A stretch of DNA of 64,000 nt from Orientallactaga sibirica (GCA_036365145.1 JAEOAD010000035.1:3311001-3375000), one strand, 5' to 3'; shown: positions 43,743-54,848, counted from the first letter of the stretch. Made by a program: numbers and translations. Notes: generated by a model from the sequence alone, not told the origin.

Positions 43743-43899
43743 CTTTTTTTGTTTTTTTTTTTCGAGGTAGGGTCTCACTCTAGCCCAGGCTGAACTGGAA
43801 TTCACTGTGTAGTCTCAGGGTGGCCTCGAACTCATGGTGATCCTCCTACCTCTGCCTCCTGAGTGCTGGGATTAAAGGCATGTGCCACCACACCTAGCT
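43743..43899 (-). mobile_element. B1 SINE
   Basis: T-rich tail, TTTCGAGGTAGGGTCTCAC to CCACCACACCTAGC. Confidence 0.95.
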
Positions 43900-44205
43900 T
43901 AACCTGACATTTTCTATTTCAAGCATTATTTATACATGGGAAAATCTTGCTCTTCAATCTCTAATTCATATGTGTTCATATATGCCAAAATACATACTTC
44001 ACATCCTAAATGACAAAAATAAACTTCTCAAATATATTTGGAGTAATGTTCTACGAAAAACAAAATTTAAAAATACAAGTTATATCAAAACACTGTACAT
44101 GAATGTGTGTAAATGTGATGTATTGGGTGAGTGAGGTTGGATTTATCCTCCTGGAGGCTCAGTCAAGGAAGGTAGTCATTAGGGAAGGACAAAAAGAGTC
44201 TTGAG
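43900..44205. other. Unique AT-rich DNA
   Basis: No recognised repeat or gene. Confidence 0.5.
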
Positions 44206-44468
44206 GGCTGGAGAGATGTCTTACCGGTTAAGGTACCTGCCTCCTAAGCCTAAGAACTCTGGTTCCAATCTCTGGGTCCCATGTTTAGGCAGATGCAGTG
44301 ACGCAAGGGCGCAATGTCGCTCTTGACCAGAAGGGGGTGCATGTATCTGGATTTCGTTTGCAGCAGCTGAGAGACTGTTGGCGCGCCCATCTCTATCTGT
44401 CTTCCTCTCCCTCTCTCTCCCTCTCTCTCCCTCTCTCTCTGTCTCTTTCTGTCTCTCTCCAAAAAAAA
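44206..44468 (+). mobile_element. DIP-B SINE
   Basis: GGCTGGAGAGATGTCTTACC, GACGCAAGGGCGCAATGTC, GAGAGACTGTTGGCGCGCC and a long CT tract. AGAGTCTTGAG is duplicated at both ends. Confidence 0.95.
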
Positions 44469-44889
44469 GAGAGTCTTGAGATGAGCCAAGTAGTTATTAT
44501 TAGTTATAACTGATGGTAGTTCAGAAAGTTGTCAAAACTCAACTGGTAGTGAGATGCTCAAATCTGTATCCAAAGTTCTATTATAACCAGGGACCAGACA
44601 TGGAGATTTTAGCCAATGTAAGGGGAGCAGATCTAACTTTTGGGGAGGGACATGTAAGATCTTCATGAGGATCTGATAACAACCAACCTGGCTACTATTT
44701 GCAGGCACATTCAGCCACAGGAGGGGTCCTGGAGTGTAGGTTGCCCCCTTCCATAGGACACGTTTCCAGGTGATGAGATGAAGATCTGCATGCAAGACAT
44801 GTACGGCAAGTTTGTCTCCCAAACATTTGTAAGAATATGAGAGACTCACAAGTTGAAGAGGAAGAAGTAAAGTTGTAGTGCAGTGCATG
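44469..44889. other. Unique DNA
   Basis: A 131-codon minus-strand open frame reaches into the following GT repeat and has no recognisable domain. No gene annotated. Confidence 0.45.
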
Positions 44890-44922
<33 letters not shown>

Positions 44923-44932
44923 CACACGCGTG
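44890..44932. repeat. (GT)n-(CG)n-(CA) alternating tract
   Basis: A pure purine-pyrimidine alternation: GT repeats, then GCGCGCGCACACGCGTG. Confidence 0.95.
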
Positions 44933-44944
44933 TAGAGATGTAGA

Positions 44945-45060
44945 TCTAGGTGGGTGAGATGGTATATGCCTATAATCATAGTTCTCAGGAAGCTGAGGCA
45001 GAAGAATTATGAGTTTGAGGCCAGTCTAACCTGCTGAACAAGACCTGGTCACCAAACATC
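44945..45060 (+). mobile_element. Old B1/PB1-like remnant
   Basis: GATGGTATATGCCTATAATC, AGGAAGCTGAGGCAGAAG, GAGTTTGAGGCCAGTC. Confidence 0.6.
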
Positions 45061-45464
45061 AAATACATGTGCCCATGCATGCACGTGTGCACACACACAC
45101 ACATACATACATACACACTCCCCACATCACACGGAAGTACCACTGCTTATCAGTGCCACCTGAAGCTTTGAACTTTGAATGGCCATTTAATGATGTCCAA
45201 ATGAGGCAAAGAGGCCAAGACTTTTGCTTGTACACAAACCAGCTCTTGGACATGGGTTACCCATTATGATGCCTTGTGCAAGGCTGCGCCCTTCAGCTGA
45301 GGGCAATTTCTGTAGGGAGGAGGTGGTGCCACACTACCACATCTGCAATCCAAAGATACAAACCAGGCTGATGGTATCTTGGTGGACAGACAGATACATC
45401 AGTTTACCCACATTGTCTCAGATGGGTAAGTCCAGAGTAATTGCATATCTTCCCTTTCTGTATG

Positions 45465-45466
45465 TG

Positions 45467-45500
<34 letters not shown>
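45465..45500. repeat. (GT)n microsatellite
   Basis: About 17 GT units next to a B3/B4-type remnant, probably its expanded tail. Confidence 0.93.
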
Positions 45501-45501
<1 letters not shown>

Positions 45502-45504
45502 CAT

Positions 45505-45712
45505 ATGTATGAGTGAAAGTGCACATATGCCATGACACATTTTGGAGGTCAGAGAACTTGTAGATGTTGGTCCTTGCCTTCTACCTCATTTGAGGCAACC
45601 TTTTGCAGGCTAGCTGGCCTGCAAGCTTTGGGCAGACTCTACTGTGTACACCTTCCTTCTCCTCACATTTGCACAGCAAGCACTTTGTCCACTGACTTAT
45701 CTCCCCAGACCC
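45505..45712 (-). mobile_element. B3/B4-type SINE remnant
   Basis: TTTGGAGGTCAGAGAACTTG, GGCTAGCTGGCCTGC and TTATCTCCCCAGACCCC are reversed B3/B4 landmarks. Confidence 0.55.
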
Positions 45713-45807
45713 CATCTTCCCTTATTGATCTCACCTCACTGCAGTCTATCCCACTTTAACACGTGGTGATGAAAATGGAGAGCCACTCACCATCAGGAGT
45801 CAGCTTG

Positions 45808-45840
45808 TCCGATTGGATTGGATTGGATTGGATTGGATTA
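45808..45840. repeat. (GATTG)n pentanucleotide repeat
   Basis: About six tandem GATTG units in otherwise unique DNA. Confidence 0.95.
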
Positions 45841-46004
45841 GAAGATGAGGTCAAAGATCTCTCCTGTTCACAGCTAAACCTGAGCAACAAAAAAGCCACA
45901 CACACCATGCAGGAAAAAAAAAAAAAAAAAAAAAAAAACCTTCCTTTTAGTAGAAATTTAAAGATTTAGTATTCAGGAGAACCACCTAACTTATTTATGC
46001 ATTT

Positions 46005-46247
46005 CTTTCTTTTCTTTTATTTTCTTTCTTTTTGTTTTGAGAGACACAGAGAGAGAATGGTCGTGCCAGCGGCCTCTCAGCCGCTGTGAACAAATTCCAG
46101 ACATGTGCGCCCCCTTGTGGGCAAGTGTGGCATTGCATCCTTGCATCACTTTGCGTCTGGCTAAACATGGGACCTGGAGAATTGACCTGGAATTTTTAGG
46201 CTTGGCAGGCAGGCAGGCACCTTAACCACTAAGCCATCTCTCCAGCC
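46005..46247 (-). mobile_element. DIP-B SINE with 14-bp target duplication
   Basis: GGTCGTGCCAGCGGCCTCTC, GCCCCCTTGTGGGCAAGTG, TGCATCCTTGCATCAC. ATTTATGCATTTCT repeats exactly around it. Confidence 0.95.
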
Positions 46248-46384
46248 CTATTTATGCATTTCTATTTAAATAAAAACATCCAAATCCTTATCAGCTTCTT
46301 ATCGATTCTGGTGCCAACAGTATTTGAGAACATTCATTTATTTATTCTTCAAATATTTTCAAATGGATTAATATATGGTAGCCT

Positions 46385-46775
46385 GTGTTAGTTACTTTCC
46401 TTATTGCTGTGAGCAAATGTCTAGTCTCCCTCTCCACTAGAAAAGAAAATCCTGAAATGAGGAAGGATTTATTTTGGCTCCCATGTTGAGAAATTGCAGT
46501 CCATTATGGTGGGGAAGGCTGGCAGTCAGAAATGGCTGGCAGTGGGGGGTCAGGGTGGGATTGTGAGGCAGACCACCAGGAAACAGAGGCCTCTGGCTGA
46601 AACTGGGACAAGGCTATTATAATCCATAAGCCCCACCCCCAGTGACCTACTTCCTCCAGACAGACTCCATTTCCTGAAGATTCCACAACCTCCCAAAACT
46701 GCACCTCCATCCGGAACCAAGTGCCTAACTACATGAGCCTGTGGGAATAATTTCTACGCAAACCATAGCATAGCC
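46385..46775 (+). mobile_element. Rodent interspersed repeat RR1, near full length
   Basis: Starts TGTTAGTTACTTTCCTTATTG, contains GGATTTATTTTGGCTCCC and TTATGGTGGGGAAGGCTGG, and ends TGAGCCTGTGGGAATAATTTC. About 390 bp and the best copy to define the family here. Confidence 0.65.
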
Positions 46776-47425
46776 CCTTAAGTAGATCCCGCAGATCCAG
46801 ATGACAAAACGGTTTCTGCTTTTGAAGGGTTTCTACTTTATGAAAGACATAGATAAGCTACGGTCGTGGGATGGACACTGCTCACCAGGCTGGCTAGAGA
46901 CCGGGAGGGCCCATTGTTAAGTGGAAGGTAGGGTGTGGAAGGAAGGGGGTTTTCTTTTTGTGTTTCTATCAACACTGCCTTCAACAATAGTTGAAACAGG
47001 CCTTTTCTGAGTTTGGGAGAGGTCTAGAGTTTAAAGTCACCATCTGATTAAAGCTGTCCGGCTTTAAGGAAGAAAACTGGTTACATTTTGGTCTAAAGAA
47101 CAGTAACTGCCGTCAGTGGTTAAGTAGGAAATGTCCTCCCAATATTACCCAAGCGTTGGCTTCAGCGTAGTGGTAAAATATTTTGAAGTCTAACAATTGC
47201 TGAGACAGAGCATGCCTCCAGGTCTCTGTTCCGTCTGTTCCCCCCCGCAGCTTGGGCGCGGAGAACCTGTTTTTCTGTAGCCAGTGCTGTGGTTCCAGCT
47301 GAGAGGTACATTTCCCGCTCCCATCATCCTCATTTTAGAATCTGCATTTGTTCGTATCTTATTTGGGAACTACTTTATCAGGTTTCCTGTGGCACGTGTC
47401 ATTTTCAGAAATGCTGTATGCTCTG
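46776..47425. other. Unique DNA
   Basis: No known repeat or gene recognised. A short GC-richer stretch near 47240-47300 is not a CpG island. Confidence 0.5.
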
Positions 47426-47494
47426 TTTGTGCTTTGAATTATTTATTGCCTGTCTGACTTTGAAAGTAACTTCATAAAAGCAAAGATTTTTTAA

Positions 47495-47756
47495 AACTAC
47501 TTTATTATTATTATTATTATTTTAAACATTATTTATTTATTTATTTATATTTATTAGCAACAGACAGAGAGGGAAAGAGGCAGAGAGAGAGAGAGAGAAA
47601 ATGGGTGTGCCAGGGCCTCCAGCCACTGCAAACGAACTCCAGATGCATGGCCCCCTTGTGCATCTGGCTTACGTGGATCTTGGAGAATCAAGCCTCGAAC
47701 CAGGGTCCATAGGCTTCACAAGCAAGTGCTTAACCACTAAGCCATCTGTCCAGCCC
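47495..47756 (-). mobile_element. DIP-type SINE with 19-bp target duplication
   Basis: ATT/TTTATT tail, GTGTGCCAGGGCCTCCAGC, CCATCTGTCCAGCCC. AAAAGCAAAGATTTTTTAA is repeated exactly (47476 and 47757). Confidence 0.97.
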
Positions 47757-47784
47757 AAAAGCAAAGATTTTTTAAGTTTATTTT

Positions 47785-48221
47785 TTACTTTATATGTGTA
47801 TGCATGATGTATGCATGAGTGCATGATATAAGCATGTATGCATGGGTGTATGATTCCTGCATGTATGTAAGGGTGCATGATGTAAGCATGTATGTATGGG
47901 TACATGATATAAGCATGTATGTATGGGTACATGATGTCTGCATGTATGCATGAGTACACACGTGCAGGTTACAGGACAACCTCATGATGTAAATCCTTTC
48001 CTTTCACCTTCCTCTCATTCTGCCCCTGCATGTGTGGCAATCTAGCTGGCCCAACAGCTTGGGGCTTCTTTTGGCTCCACTTTCCATTGACACAGGCACA
48101 TTGGGAACACAGAGGTGTGTACCACTTTGTGTCTGGCATTCTATGGGTGCTGAGGAATTGAACTCAGGCCAGTAGGCTTACAAGCAAGTGCCTTTAATCA
48201 CTGAGCCATCTTTCCAGCCTC
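47785..48221 (-). mobile_element. B4 SINE with expanded minisatellite tail
   Basis: Body GGCAATCTAGCTGGCCC, GGGTGCTGAGGAATTGAACTC, GAGCCATCTTTCCAGCC. Its TG-rich end has become a 27-bp tandem array. Confidence 0.75.
47803..47957. repeat. 27-bp minisatellite, about 5.7 copies
   Basis: Units start at 47822, 47849, 47876, 47903 and 47930, each of the form CATGATATAAGCATGTATG plus GGGTA. A partial unit starts at 47803. Because 27 is divisible by 3 it reads as nine-residue repeats in the reverse frame; this is not a gene. Confidence 0.93.
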
Positions 48222-48316
48222 AAGATACTGGTTTTGTTCAATGTTGTATCCCCGCTGTCTAGAACCGTGCCTAACCTATGGTGTATACTTCATGAATACT
48301 CGTTGAATGAAGAAAA

Positions 48317-48889
48317 GGGTAGAGGGCAAAAGCTTCCCTCCCCACAGTTAGTGACAAGGTGCTATGAACTGGAGAGTACAAACAACTCAATCGTTTCCCC
48401 CAGATCAGTTACACTATAGAGTCAGGAAGCTCACTGTTTTTCCATAGAACAACCTATGTGTAACTTCTCCGCTTCGAGTTGTCCTGCAGAGCATGTATGC
48501 CTTACTAGGTCTGTAGTGCAGATGTCCTGGCCAGATCCCTCCCACAGCCTTCTCTGGATCTGGCTCATTCACATCCTATGGACTCATTGTAACTCCTTTA
48601 AGACTGTCAGGTACAGGTCCTGAAAAACAAATGAAATCAATGTAGCACAGAGGGGCTTGTGACATTTGCATGTCCACTGCCTCGGAGAAACCACACACTT
48701 GTGAAGAATACATAGTTAGGACATGGGAAGACTTCTAGTTTTCCACCTTGCTGCTTGCAGCTGAGCTGGTTTATCCTGTCAGTGTTCAGAGCTCCAGGGG
48801 CAGGTTGTTCTGCAAATACTTTTCTCTTACAAGGACTGCTTTGAAATTTTGACCTTCAAGATGTCCCGGTAGCCTCCAAAACATGAAAG
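48317..48889. other. Unique DNA
   Basis: No known repeat or gene recognised. Confidence 0.5.
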
Positions 48890-49835
48890 GCTATTGCCAA
48901 GGCCCTTGGTTTCCCTTGAGAAACAGATAGTAAGACCCTATTGCTGAAGACATCTCTTGTCTGAGAGGCAAGGTCACTGAGAAAGCAAGCTAGTGCTGAG
49001 CAGAAAACCTTCTCCCTGTAGACCAGCCAACTGAAAGCTGGAAAAAGCTGCACTGCATGCAACTGTATGGGAGACAGAAGTCATCAGCAGTGAAAACAGT
49101 GGACACTGAATATTCAAGTTTGGCCATACAGGCCCAATGACTGAATGGGTGCAATAGTGGCATGTCTGCTCTTGGGGTAACCAACTGCTCCATAGTTGGA
49201 CTGAAGGTCCTCTCTATGGGAGGGAATACATGCCTGGTACTGAAAAACCTAAGCAAAAGTCTATGGCAGGGGAGGTCATGAGCCTTAGGGGCATAAGCCT
49301 GCTCTTGTCTGACTAAATGTATATATTATTCCCACCAAGCTGCCCTGAAAGCACTACACTTAATGTTCATATGCACATATTAGTGCTACTTTCACTTCTG
49401 GTTAGAGAAGCTTCTCTTTTCAGATGGCAATGACCACTGGGATGACCCAAAAGGCAACATAGTGATGAGAAGGGATGGAGAAGTGCCAAGCACTGAAAAA
49501 TCTCTGTCACACCCTCCAAGGCTCAGGGTCCATTGCGGAAGAGGTGGTGGAAAGAATGTAAGAGCCAAAGGAAGGGTACAACTCCTTACAATGCAACTGT
49601 CCAGACAGAAATTGGCCTCTATATCCATGACCTTGCAGTGCCTAGCAATATCTTCACAAGACCCTCATAATAGAAGGAAAAGATGATGACATCAAATTAA
49701 AAGAGAGACTAATGGAGAGAGGGAGGGGACATGACAGAGAGTAGAGTTCAAAAGGGGAATGGGGGAGGGGAGGGAAATATTATGTTTTTTTGTATGTAAG
49801 TATAGAAGTTTTCAATAAAAAGAATGTAAGAAACA
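48890..49835 (+). mobile_element. LINE-1 3' region (Lx-like)
   Basis: GGCCCAATGACTGAATGGG, GGGTAACCAACTGCTCC and AGGGTCCATTGCGGAAGAGG follow a rodent L1 3' end, closing with TTTTCAATAAAAAG (49810). The last 500 bp pair with 25155-25690. Confidence 0.65.
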
Positions 49836-49839
49836 AAAA

Positions 49840-50144
49840 AACGATACAATATTATGGAGTCTTTCTCTGAAATTCAATGGTCTTTTTCTATCATTCAGGG
49901 TGGTTGAATGGAAGTGATGGTAGAATGGCTTTTTATCCCTCAAGTTCAAGTAATATTTGACCATGCCACAAACAGAACCCACTCAAGAATGAAATGATTC
50001 TTTTGTGTTTGAGGAGTGGGGCTGAACCAGTTTCAAAGATGTGGCTTGTTTCAGAGCTAAACCTCCATCAGATTGAGCCAATTTAAACAAACAAACAAAA
50101 AAAAAGAACTTTGTGTGATGGTAATCGTGTACGTCATCTTGCCA
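49840..50144. other. Unique DNA
   Basis: No known repeat or gene except a short (CAAA)n run near 50090. Confidence 0.5.
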
Positions 50145-50480
50145 TCATTGTAGCAAAATACTTGAAAAATCATCTTATAAAGACAAAAGATTCATTTTAG
50201 CTCATGGATTGAGAGGTTTCAGCCTGAGATCAACTGCCACCCTTGCTTTGGGCCCAGGTTGAGGGAACATACCACAGCCAGGATGCATGGTGGTGCAAAA
50301 GTGTTCACTGCATAGCTGTGAGGTAAAGAAAGGAAGAAAGGCACACACAACCAATGACCCAAGGCTCTACCAAATGCCACCTTTGTCAAAGATTCCCCTC
50401 AGCACTGCCCTGGGAACCAAGCACATGGGCACTGGAAGAGCACTCAAGATTCAAGCCATAGCAGCAATGAATTTAAAACA
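50145..50480 (+). mobile_element. Rodent interspersed repeat RR1, diverged
   Basis: CATTGTAGCAAAATACTTG, ATTCATTTTAGCTCATGG, GAGAGGTTTCAGCC. Same family, older. Confidence 0.5.
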
Positions 50481-50599
50481 CTGATGGTAATTTTTGAAGT
50501 TACAAAATATAATAATCCTAAGTAAGTATGTTTATTAACTTATAAAAATTTATCATCATAAAGGTATGTTTTATAATACCAATATTATGGACTCAGCCT

Positions 50600-50965
50600 A
50601 GGTGCTATCAATGGATGAATAGATAAGAATGTGCTGTGTATATACAATGGAGTCTTATTCATCTGTAAAGATGAATAAAATTATGTAAATTGCAGGAAAA
50701 TGGATGGAATTGGAGGTTATGGTGTTAAGCAAAATAAGCCAGATTCAGGAATATCAGTGTTGCATGTTTTCTCTCCTAGGTGGAATCTAGATTTTAAAGA
50801 GAAGTTGTGAAAGTCAAAAGGAGGGGTCTGCATGCAAGGAGGGAGGACCCCTGGGAAAGGAGAAGTGACAAGAGAGGATGAACTGGGGGAAATACCAAAT
50901 TACATTGTATATAGGTATGAAAAATCATAATAAACCATCATTTTACATAAATAATCTATGATAAA
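50600..50965 (+). mobile_element. LINE-1 ORF2 end and 3'UTR
   Basis: CAATGGATGAATAGATAAG, ACAATGGAGTCTTATTCATC, GGAAAATGGATGGAATTGG, GCATGTTTTCTCTCCTAGG encode the end of L1 ORF2. A short G-rich 3'UTR and AATAAA-like end follow. 5'-truncated and inactive. Confidence 0.85.
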
Positions 50966-51660
50966 AATAAAAAAGAAACAAAGGAATGTTTAAATTTGAT
51001 GCTAATAGCTTGAAAGCCTGAAACTAAACCAGGACCCTGTCTATAAACATGGGTTGTTGTCAAGAAAGCGATGTGTCAGGCGGAGACTAGAGCTGAAACA
51101 ATTTTGAGAGTCCACATCTGAAAAGTGGGAGCTGAGTAGTCAAAAAAAGTGATGGGCAGTGGCACGGTACTGCTGTGTCGTATCAAGGGTACCATTCTGA
51201 GTGTCCCGGGTCAAGGCCAACACAGTATCTGGAAGCAGAGCAGCCACTGTGGTAAGATGCTTGCTATGGAGATGATCATGCACTTATGAACACGGGGAAA
51301 TTGCTGCTTGGTCTATGCACCCCTTGATTGTTGCTCCTGGGACTCTCAGAGTCCTGCCGAGGAGAGCCACTAAAGGTCTGCAATAGGTACAAAGCACAGG
51401 CTTGTGGAATCAGACGACCCCCTCCTTCAACACAGCTCATTCAACCTTTGTACAATCACAGGGAGGTGACCTAGTGGCACTTTCAAGCTCCTTTTGTTTT
51501 CAGCCACCAATTTCTTTTGTGCCTAGAAAAGTCCTTACTGCCTGCCCGTATAGCTTCTTATCGCTCACTCTTCAGCCTCATGTCAGTGTCTCAATATGTA
51601 GCCTACGTAGCCCAGGGGTGTTTGCCACCCTAGAAGATGAAGTAAATCTGTGCCTTTAGT
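50966..51660. other. Unique DNA
   Basis: Weak MIR-like words near 51385. No gene. Confidence 0.45.
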
Positions 51661-51663
51661 TTT

Positions 51664-51677
51664 TTAAAATATTTCAT

Positions 51678-51716
<39 letters not shown>

Positions 51717-51896
51717 TTCATTTATGAGAAAGAAGCAGAGAGAAAAAGTACATGCCAGGGCCTCCAGCCACTGCAAATGAACTCCAGATGCACGCGCCCC
51801 CTTGTGCATCTGGCTTACATGGGTCCTGGAGCATCTAACCGGGATCCTTTGACTTCATAGGTAAGCGCCTTAACCGCTAAGCCATCTCTCCAGCCC
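51664..51896 (-). mobile_element. DIP-type SINE
   Basis: About eleven TTTA units, ACATGCCAGGGCCTCCAGCC and CCATCTCTCCAGCCCC. Confidence 0.93.
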
Positions 51897-51902
51897 CATG
51901 TT

Positions 51903-52005
51903 CCTTTTATTTTTGAACAAGGTTGCCCTATGTAACCCAGGTTGGCTTCAAAGTCATGGTCCTCCTTTATTGGCCTGCCTGACGTGTACCACCATGTCTG
52001 GGACA
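51903..52005 (-). mobile_element. Old B1/PB1-like remnant
   Basis: AACAAGGTTGCCCTATGTAAC, CCAGGTTGGCTTCAAAGTC, GTACCACCATGTCTGG. Confidence 0.65.
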
Positions 52006-52581
52006 GTTAAGTAGACTAGGTCAGTCTTCTGATTACCAAGAACAAGTTTCCTCAGGCTGGTAGTCAGTCTTAGCTGCCTGCTCAGTTACAGGCAAAATCC
52101 ACTCAGTACCCTAACAATATGTTTGGTGGTCGAGCAAAAGTGAGGCAATTTTTTTCCTCAAGTGTTTTTGAAACACTTCCCTAATTTTGGGATTCTACTT
52201 GATTCATGCCTTAGCATTGCTCTTATCTGAAAACCCACATGGGAACGAGAACCGTGCACCTCATAATCATCTCGAGTGTTAAGACTTGCCAAAGTTGTTG
52301 CTTGGTTCTGACCCAGCCCCCTAACGTGTGGTCTGGTCTTTCCTGAGGGTCACACACCCAGATTGGCTTCAACTAGCCTCTTTCCTTTAAGCAGAGGCAA
52401 TTGATGGGCCTCCGCTCCTGCTTTCTGATTCTGGTTTTCTTGTTCCTTTGACGTTTTCCTCCATGCTCCACTGGCTTCATGTACAAAGGCTGCAAACACC
52501 TCTGGAATCTCCTGGTTCCATGTTCTGACTGTTGTGATAATCCATTACCTTCCAATCTAATGAATTCATAAACACGTTTAG
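52006..52581. other. Unique DNA
   Basis: No known repeat or gene recognised. Confidence 0.5.
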
Positions 52582-52920
52582 AAGTTACCTTCTCATTGCT
52601 GGGACAAAGCACCTGACCAAATGCAGCCCATATGAGGAAAGCATCTATTTTACCTTATGGTCTTCAAGGAGAAGCTTCATGATGGCAGGGAAAGCATGGC
52701 ATGAGCAGAGGCTGGGCGTCACCTCTGCCACAGCAGGTGGAAAACAGCAGCAGGAGAGTGAGCCAATCTTTGGCAAGGGGGAGCTGGTTATAATACTTTA
52801 AAGTCCACCCCCAGTAACACCCCCTCCAGCAAGGCTCCACTTCCCAAATTGCCACTGGCTGGGGACCAAGCATTCGAAACATCTGAGTTTATAGTGGACA
52901 TTTGATTCTAGCCACAACAC
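52582..52920 (+). mobile_element. Rodent interspersed repeat RR1
   Basis: AGTTACCTTCTCATTGCTGG, AGGAGAAGCTTCATGATGG, ACACCCCCTCCAGCAAGG, TTGATTCTAGCCACAAC. Directly followed by another copy. Confidence 0.65.
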
Positions 52921-53151
52921 ATGTAAAGCAGTTACCTTCTTGTTGCTGGGACAAAACACTGGGAAGCAAACGATGAAAGGGAAGGATTTGTTTTGGTTTA
53001 CAGTTTCAAGGGGAAGTTTCACCATGGCAGAGAACTCGTATTCCCAGCAGGAAGCTGGCTCGTATCATCACATAGCATCAGTTGGAAGAAGCAACAAGAA
53101 TGAGTTCCTAGCATTGGCAAGCTGGGCTGGACTAAAATCCCAAGGCCTCAG

Positions 53152-53398
53152 GTTGGAGAGATTGCTTAGTGGTTAAGGCATTTGCCTGCAAAGCCTCAGG
53201 ACCCAGGTTTGAGTCTCCAGTGGCCACATAAGACAGATGCACATGGTGGTGCATGCATCTGGAGTTCATTTGCAGTGTTTGGAAGCCCTGGCATGCTCTC
53301 TCTCTCTCTCTCTCGCTCTCGCTCTCACTGCCACTCTCACTCTTGCTCTCCCCCTCTGTTTCTTTCAAATAAATAAATAAATAATAAAGTATTTTAAA
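53152..53398 (+). mobile_element. DIP-type SINE
   Basis: GTTGGAGAGATTGCTTAGTGG, GACAGATGCACATGGTGG, a CT tract with CTCGCTCTCGCTCTC variants and an AAATAAAT tail. Confidence 0.9.
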
Positions 53399-53407
53399 AT
53401 AATCCCA

Positions 53408-53577
53408 AGATGGCCATGGTGGTGCACGCCTTTAATCCCAGCCCTTGGAAAGCAGAGAGATAAGGGCATCACTGTGAGTTCAAGGCCACCCTGAGACTAC
53501 ATAGCGAATTCCAGGTCAGCCTGGGCTAGAGTGAGAGGCTAGAGTGAGACCCTATCTCAAAAAACAAAACAAAACAA
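53408..53577 (+). mobile_element. B1 SINE with a 14-bp internal duplication
   Basis: ATGGCCATGGTGGTGCACGC to an (AAAAC)n tail. GGCTAGAGTGAGA is present twice near 53523-53550, unlike other B1 copies here. Confidence 0.93.
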
Positions 53578-53710
53578 AATCCCAAGGTCTCCCCCTCAGT
53601 GACACACCTCCTCCAACCAGGCTCCACCTCCCCGAGGTTCATCCAGCTGGGGGTTAAGTAGGAGACTTAGTGAAGAATACGTGAGGCTATGGGGGAAATT
53701 TTACATTCAA

Positions 53711-54490
53711 AATAGCATAACATGTATCTAGGTTAGTTTTCTTCAGCAGCTAAAATGGGATTGCTATCCTCTACTCACTCTTGTATAGTTAGACCCTACA
53801 TTCTCCCTTCCCCTAACATCTGACCCTTTGAGCCTTGAGGTGGGTATGGAAATTGCCTGAAATCAGCCCCCATCTGCAACTGTAGCAGACTAGCTAAGTC
53901 TTGATAGCTGCCATGAGGCCTAGAAAGTTTGATAAAATGCACGTTTTTACCTTCATGGGATGATGAGACACTGTTACCATCTTACACTTTTAATACCATT
54001 AGAATTAGGTCCCTTGTCAATAGACACCTGGGGGAAATTTAATATGTGTCATTGTGCCCAACATACAGACAAGCAGAAAGGATTAAAATATATTTGTTTC
54101 TTATTGAAAGACCTAATTTGTACTGCAAAGTATTTCACTGCAATCTGGAAGTGTCTTCTGAATGAGTGAAAAAGGGTCATATGTAAATAGTCCTCATCGT
54201 ACTTGTATGTATGATAGGAGTGTGTAATATTGGTGCGGTGTGAGCAGTAGGTTGTTTATCAGTTACTCAACCTAAGGTGTATTGTTGTAACAACTTGTTT
54301 GGACTAAGACAGCATCCTTTGACCTTTTTCAGAAACATCTATTCATACACATTGTATATCACGCACACTGAGTTTTGCTTGCTGTTTGTTCTAAATACAC
54401 ATGATCATAATGTGTGAAATAATTCTTCAATGTGCAATAGACCTGATACAGTGCTGTTCATCAGTGCATGTAACCCTACTTCTTCTTTCT
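53711..54490. other. Repeat-poor AT-rich segment
   Basis: No recognised repeat or gene. A candidate for comparison across species, with no specific signal. Confidence 0.45.
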
Positions 54491-54491
54491 T

Positions 54492-54515
54492 TCTTTTTTT
54501 TTCTTAGACAGCGAC

Positions 54516-54562
<47 letters not shown>

Positions 54563-54718
54563 ATGGGCGCCAGGGCTTCTAGCCACTGCAAACGAACTCC
54601 AGATACATGTGCTACCTTATGCATCTGGCTTACATGAGTCCTTGGGGAATCGAGCCTTGAACAGGGGTCCTTAGGCTTCACAGGCAAAAGTTTAACCACT
54701 AAGCCATCTCCCCAGGCC
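54492..54718 (-). mobile_element. DIP-type SINE
   Basis: A long GA tract, CGCCAGGGCTTCTAGCCACTG and CCATCTCCCCAGGCCC. Flanks share CTTCTTTCTT. Confidence 0.9.
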
Positions 54719-54848
54719 CCTCCTTCTTTCTTATAAAGGCTGTCAGCCCTTCACGTCCTGCATGAAATATTATATGAACACTTCCCAATAATGAACATAC
54801 TTGGATATTCATTTTTTGAAGATAGAGAAGTATTTCATATTTTTAAGA

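Larger units (their letters stand above)
47430..48316 (+). mobile_element. L2 3' end interrupted by DIP and B4
   Basis: 47430-47490 (GCCTGTCTGACTTTGAAAG) and 48230-48316 (GTTGTATCCCCGCTGTCTAG, CGTTGAATGAAG) are successive parts of the L2 3' end. A DIP and a B4 lie between them. Confidence 0.6.
52930..53710 (+). mobile_element. Rodent repeat RR1 split by DIP and B1
   Basis: The parts are 52930-53141 (AGTTACCTTCTTGTTGCTGG) and 53583-53710 (ACACACCTCCTCCAACCAGG). A DIP and a B1 lie between, each bounded by AATCCCAAG. Confidence 0.65.

Noticed and set aside
47669..47985. Reverse-frame protein with nine-residue repeats
   Set aside because: It is the translation of a 27-bp minisatellite joined to SINE sequence; the unit length being a multiple of three explains the periodic peptide.
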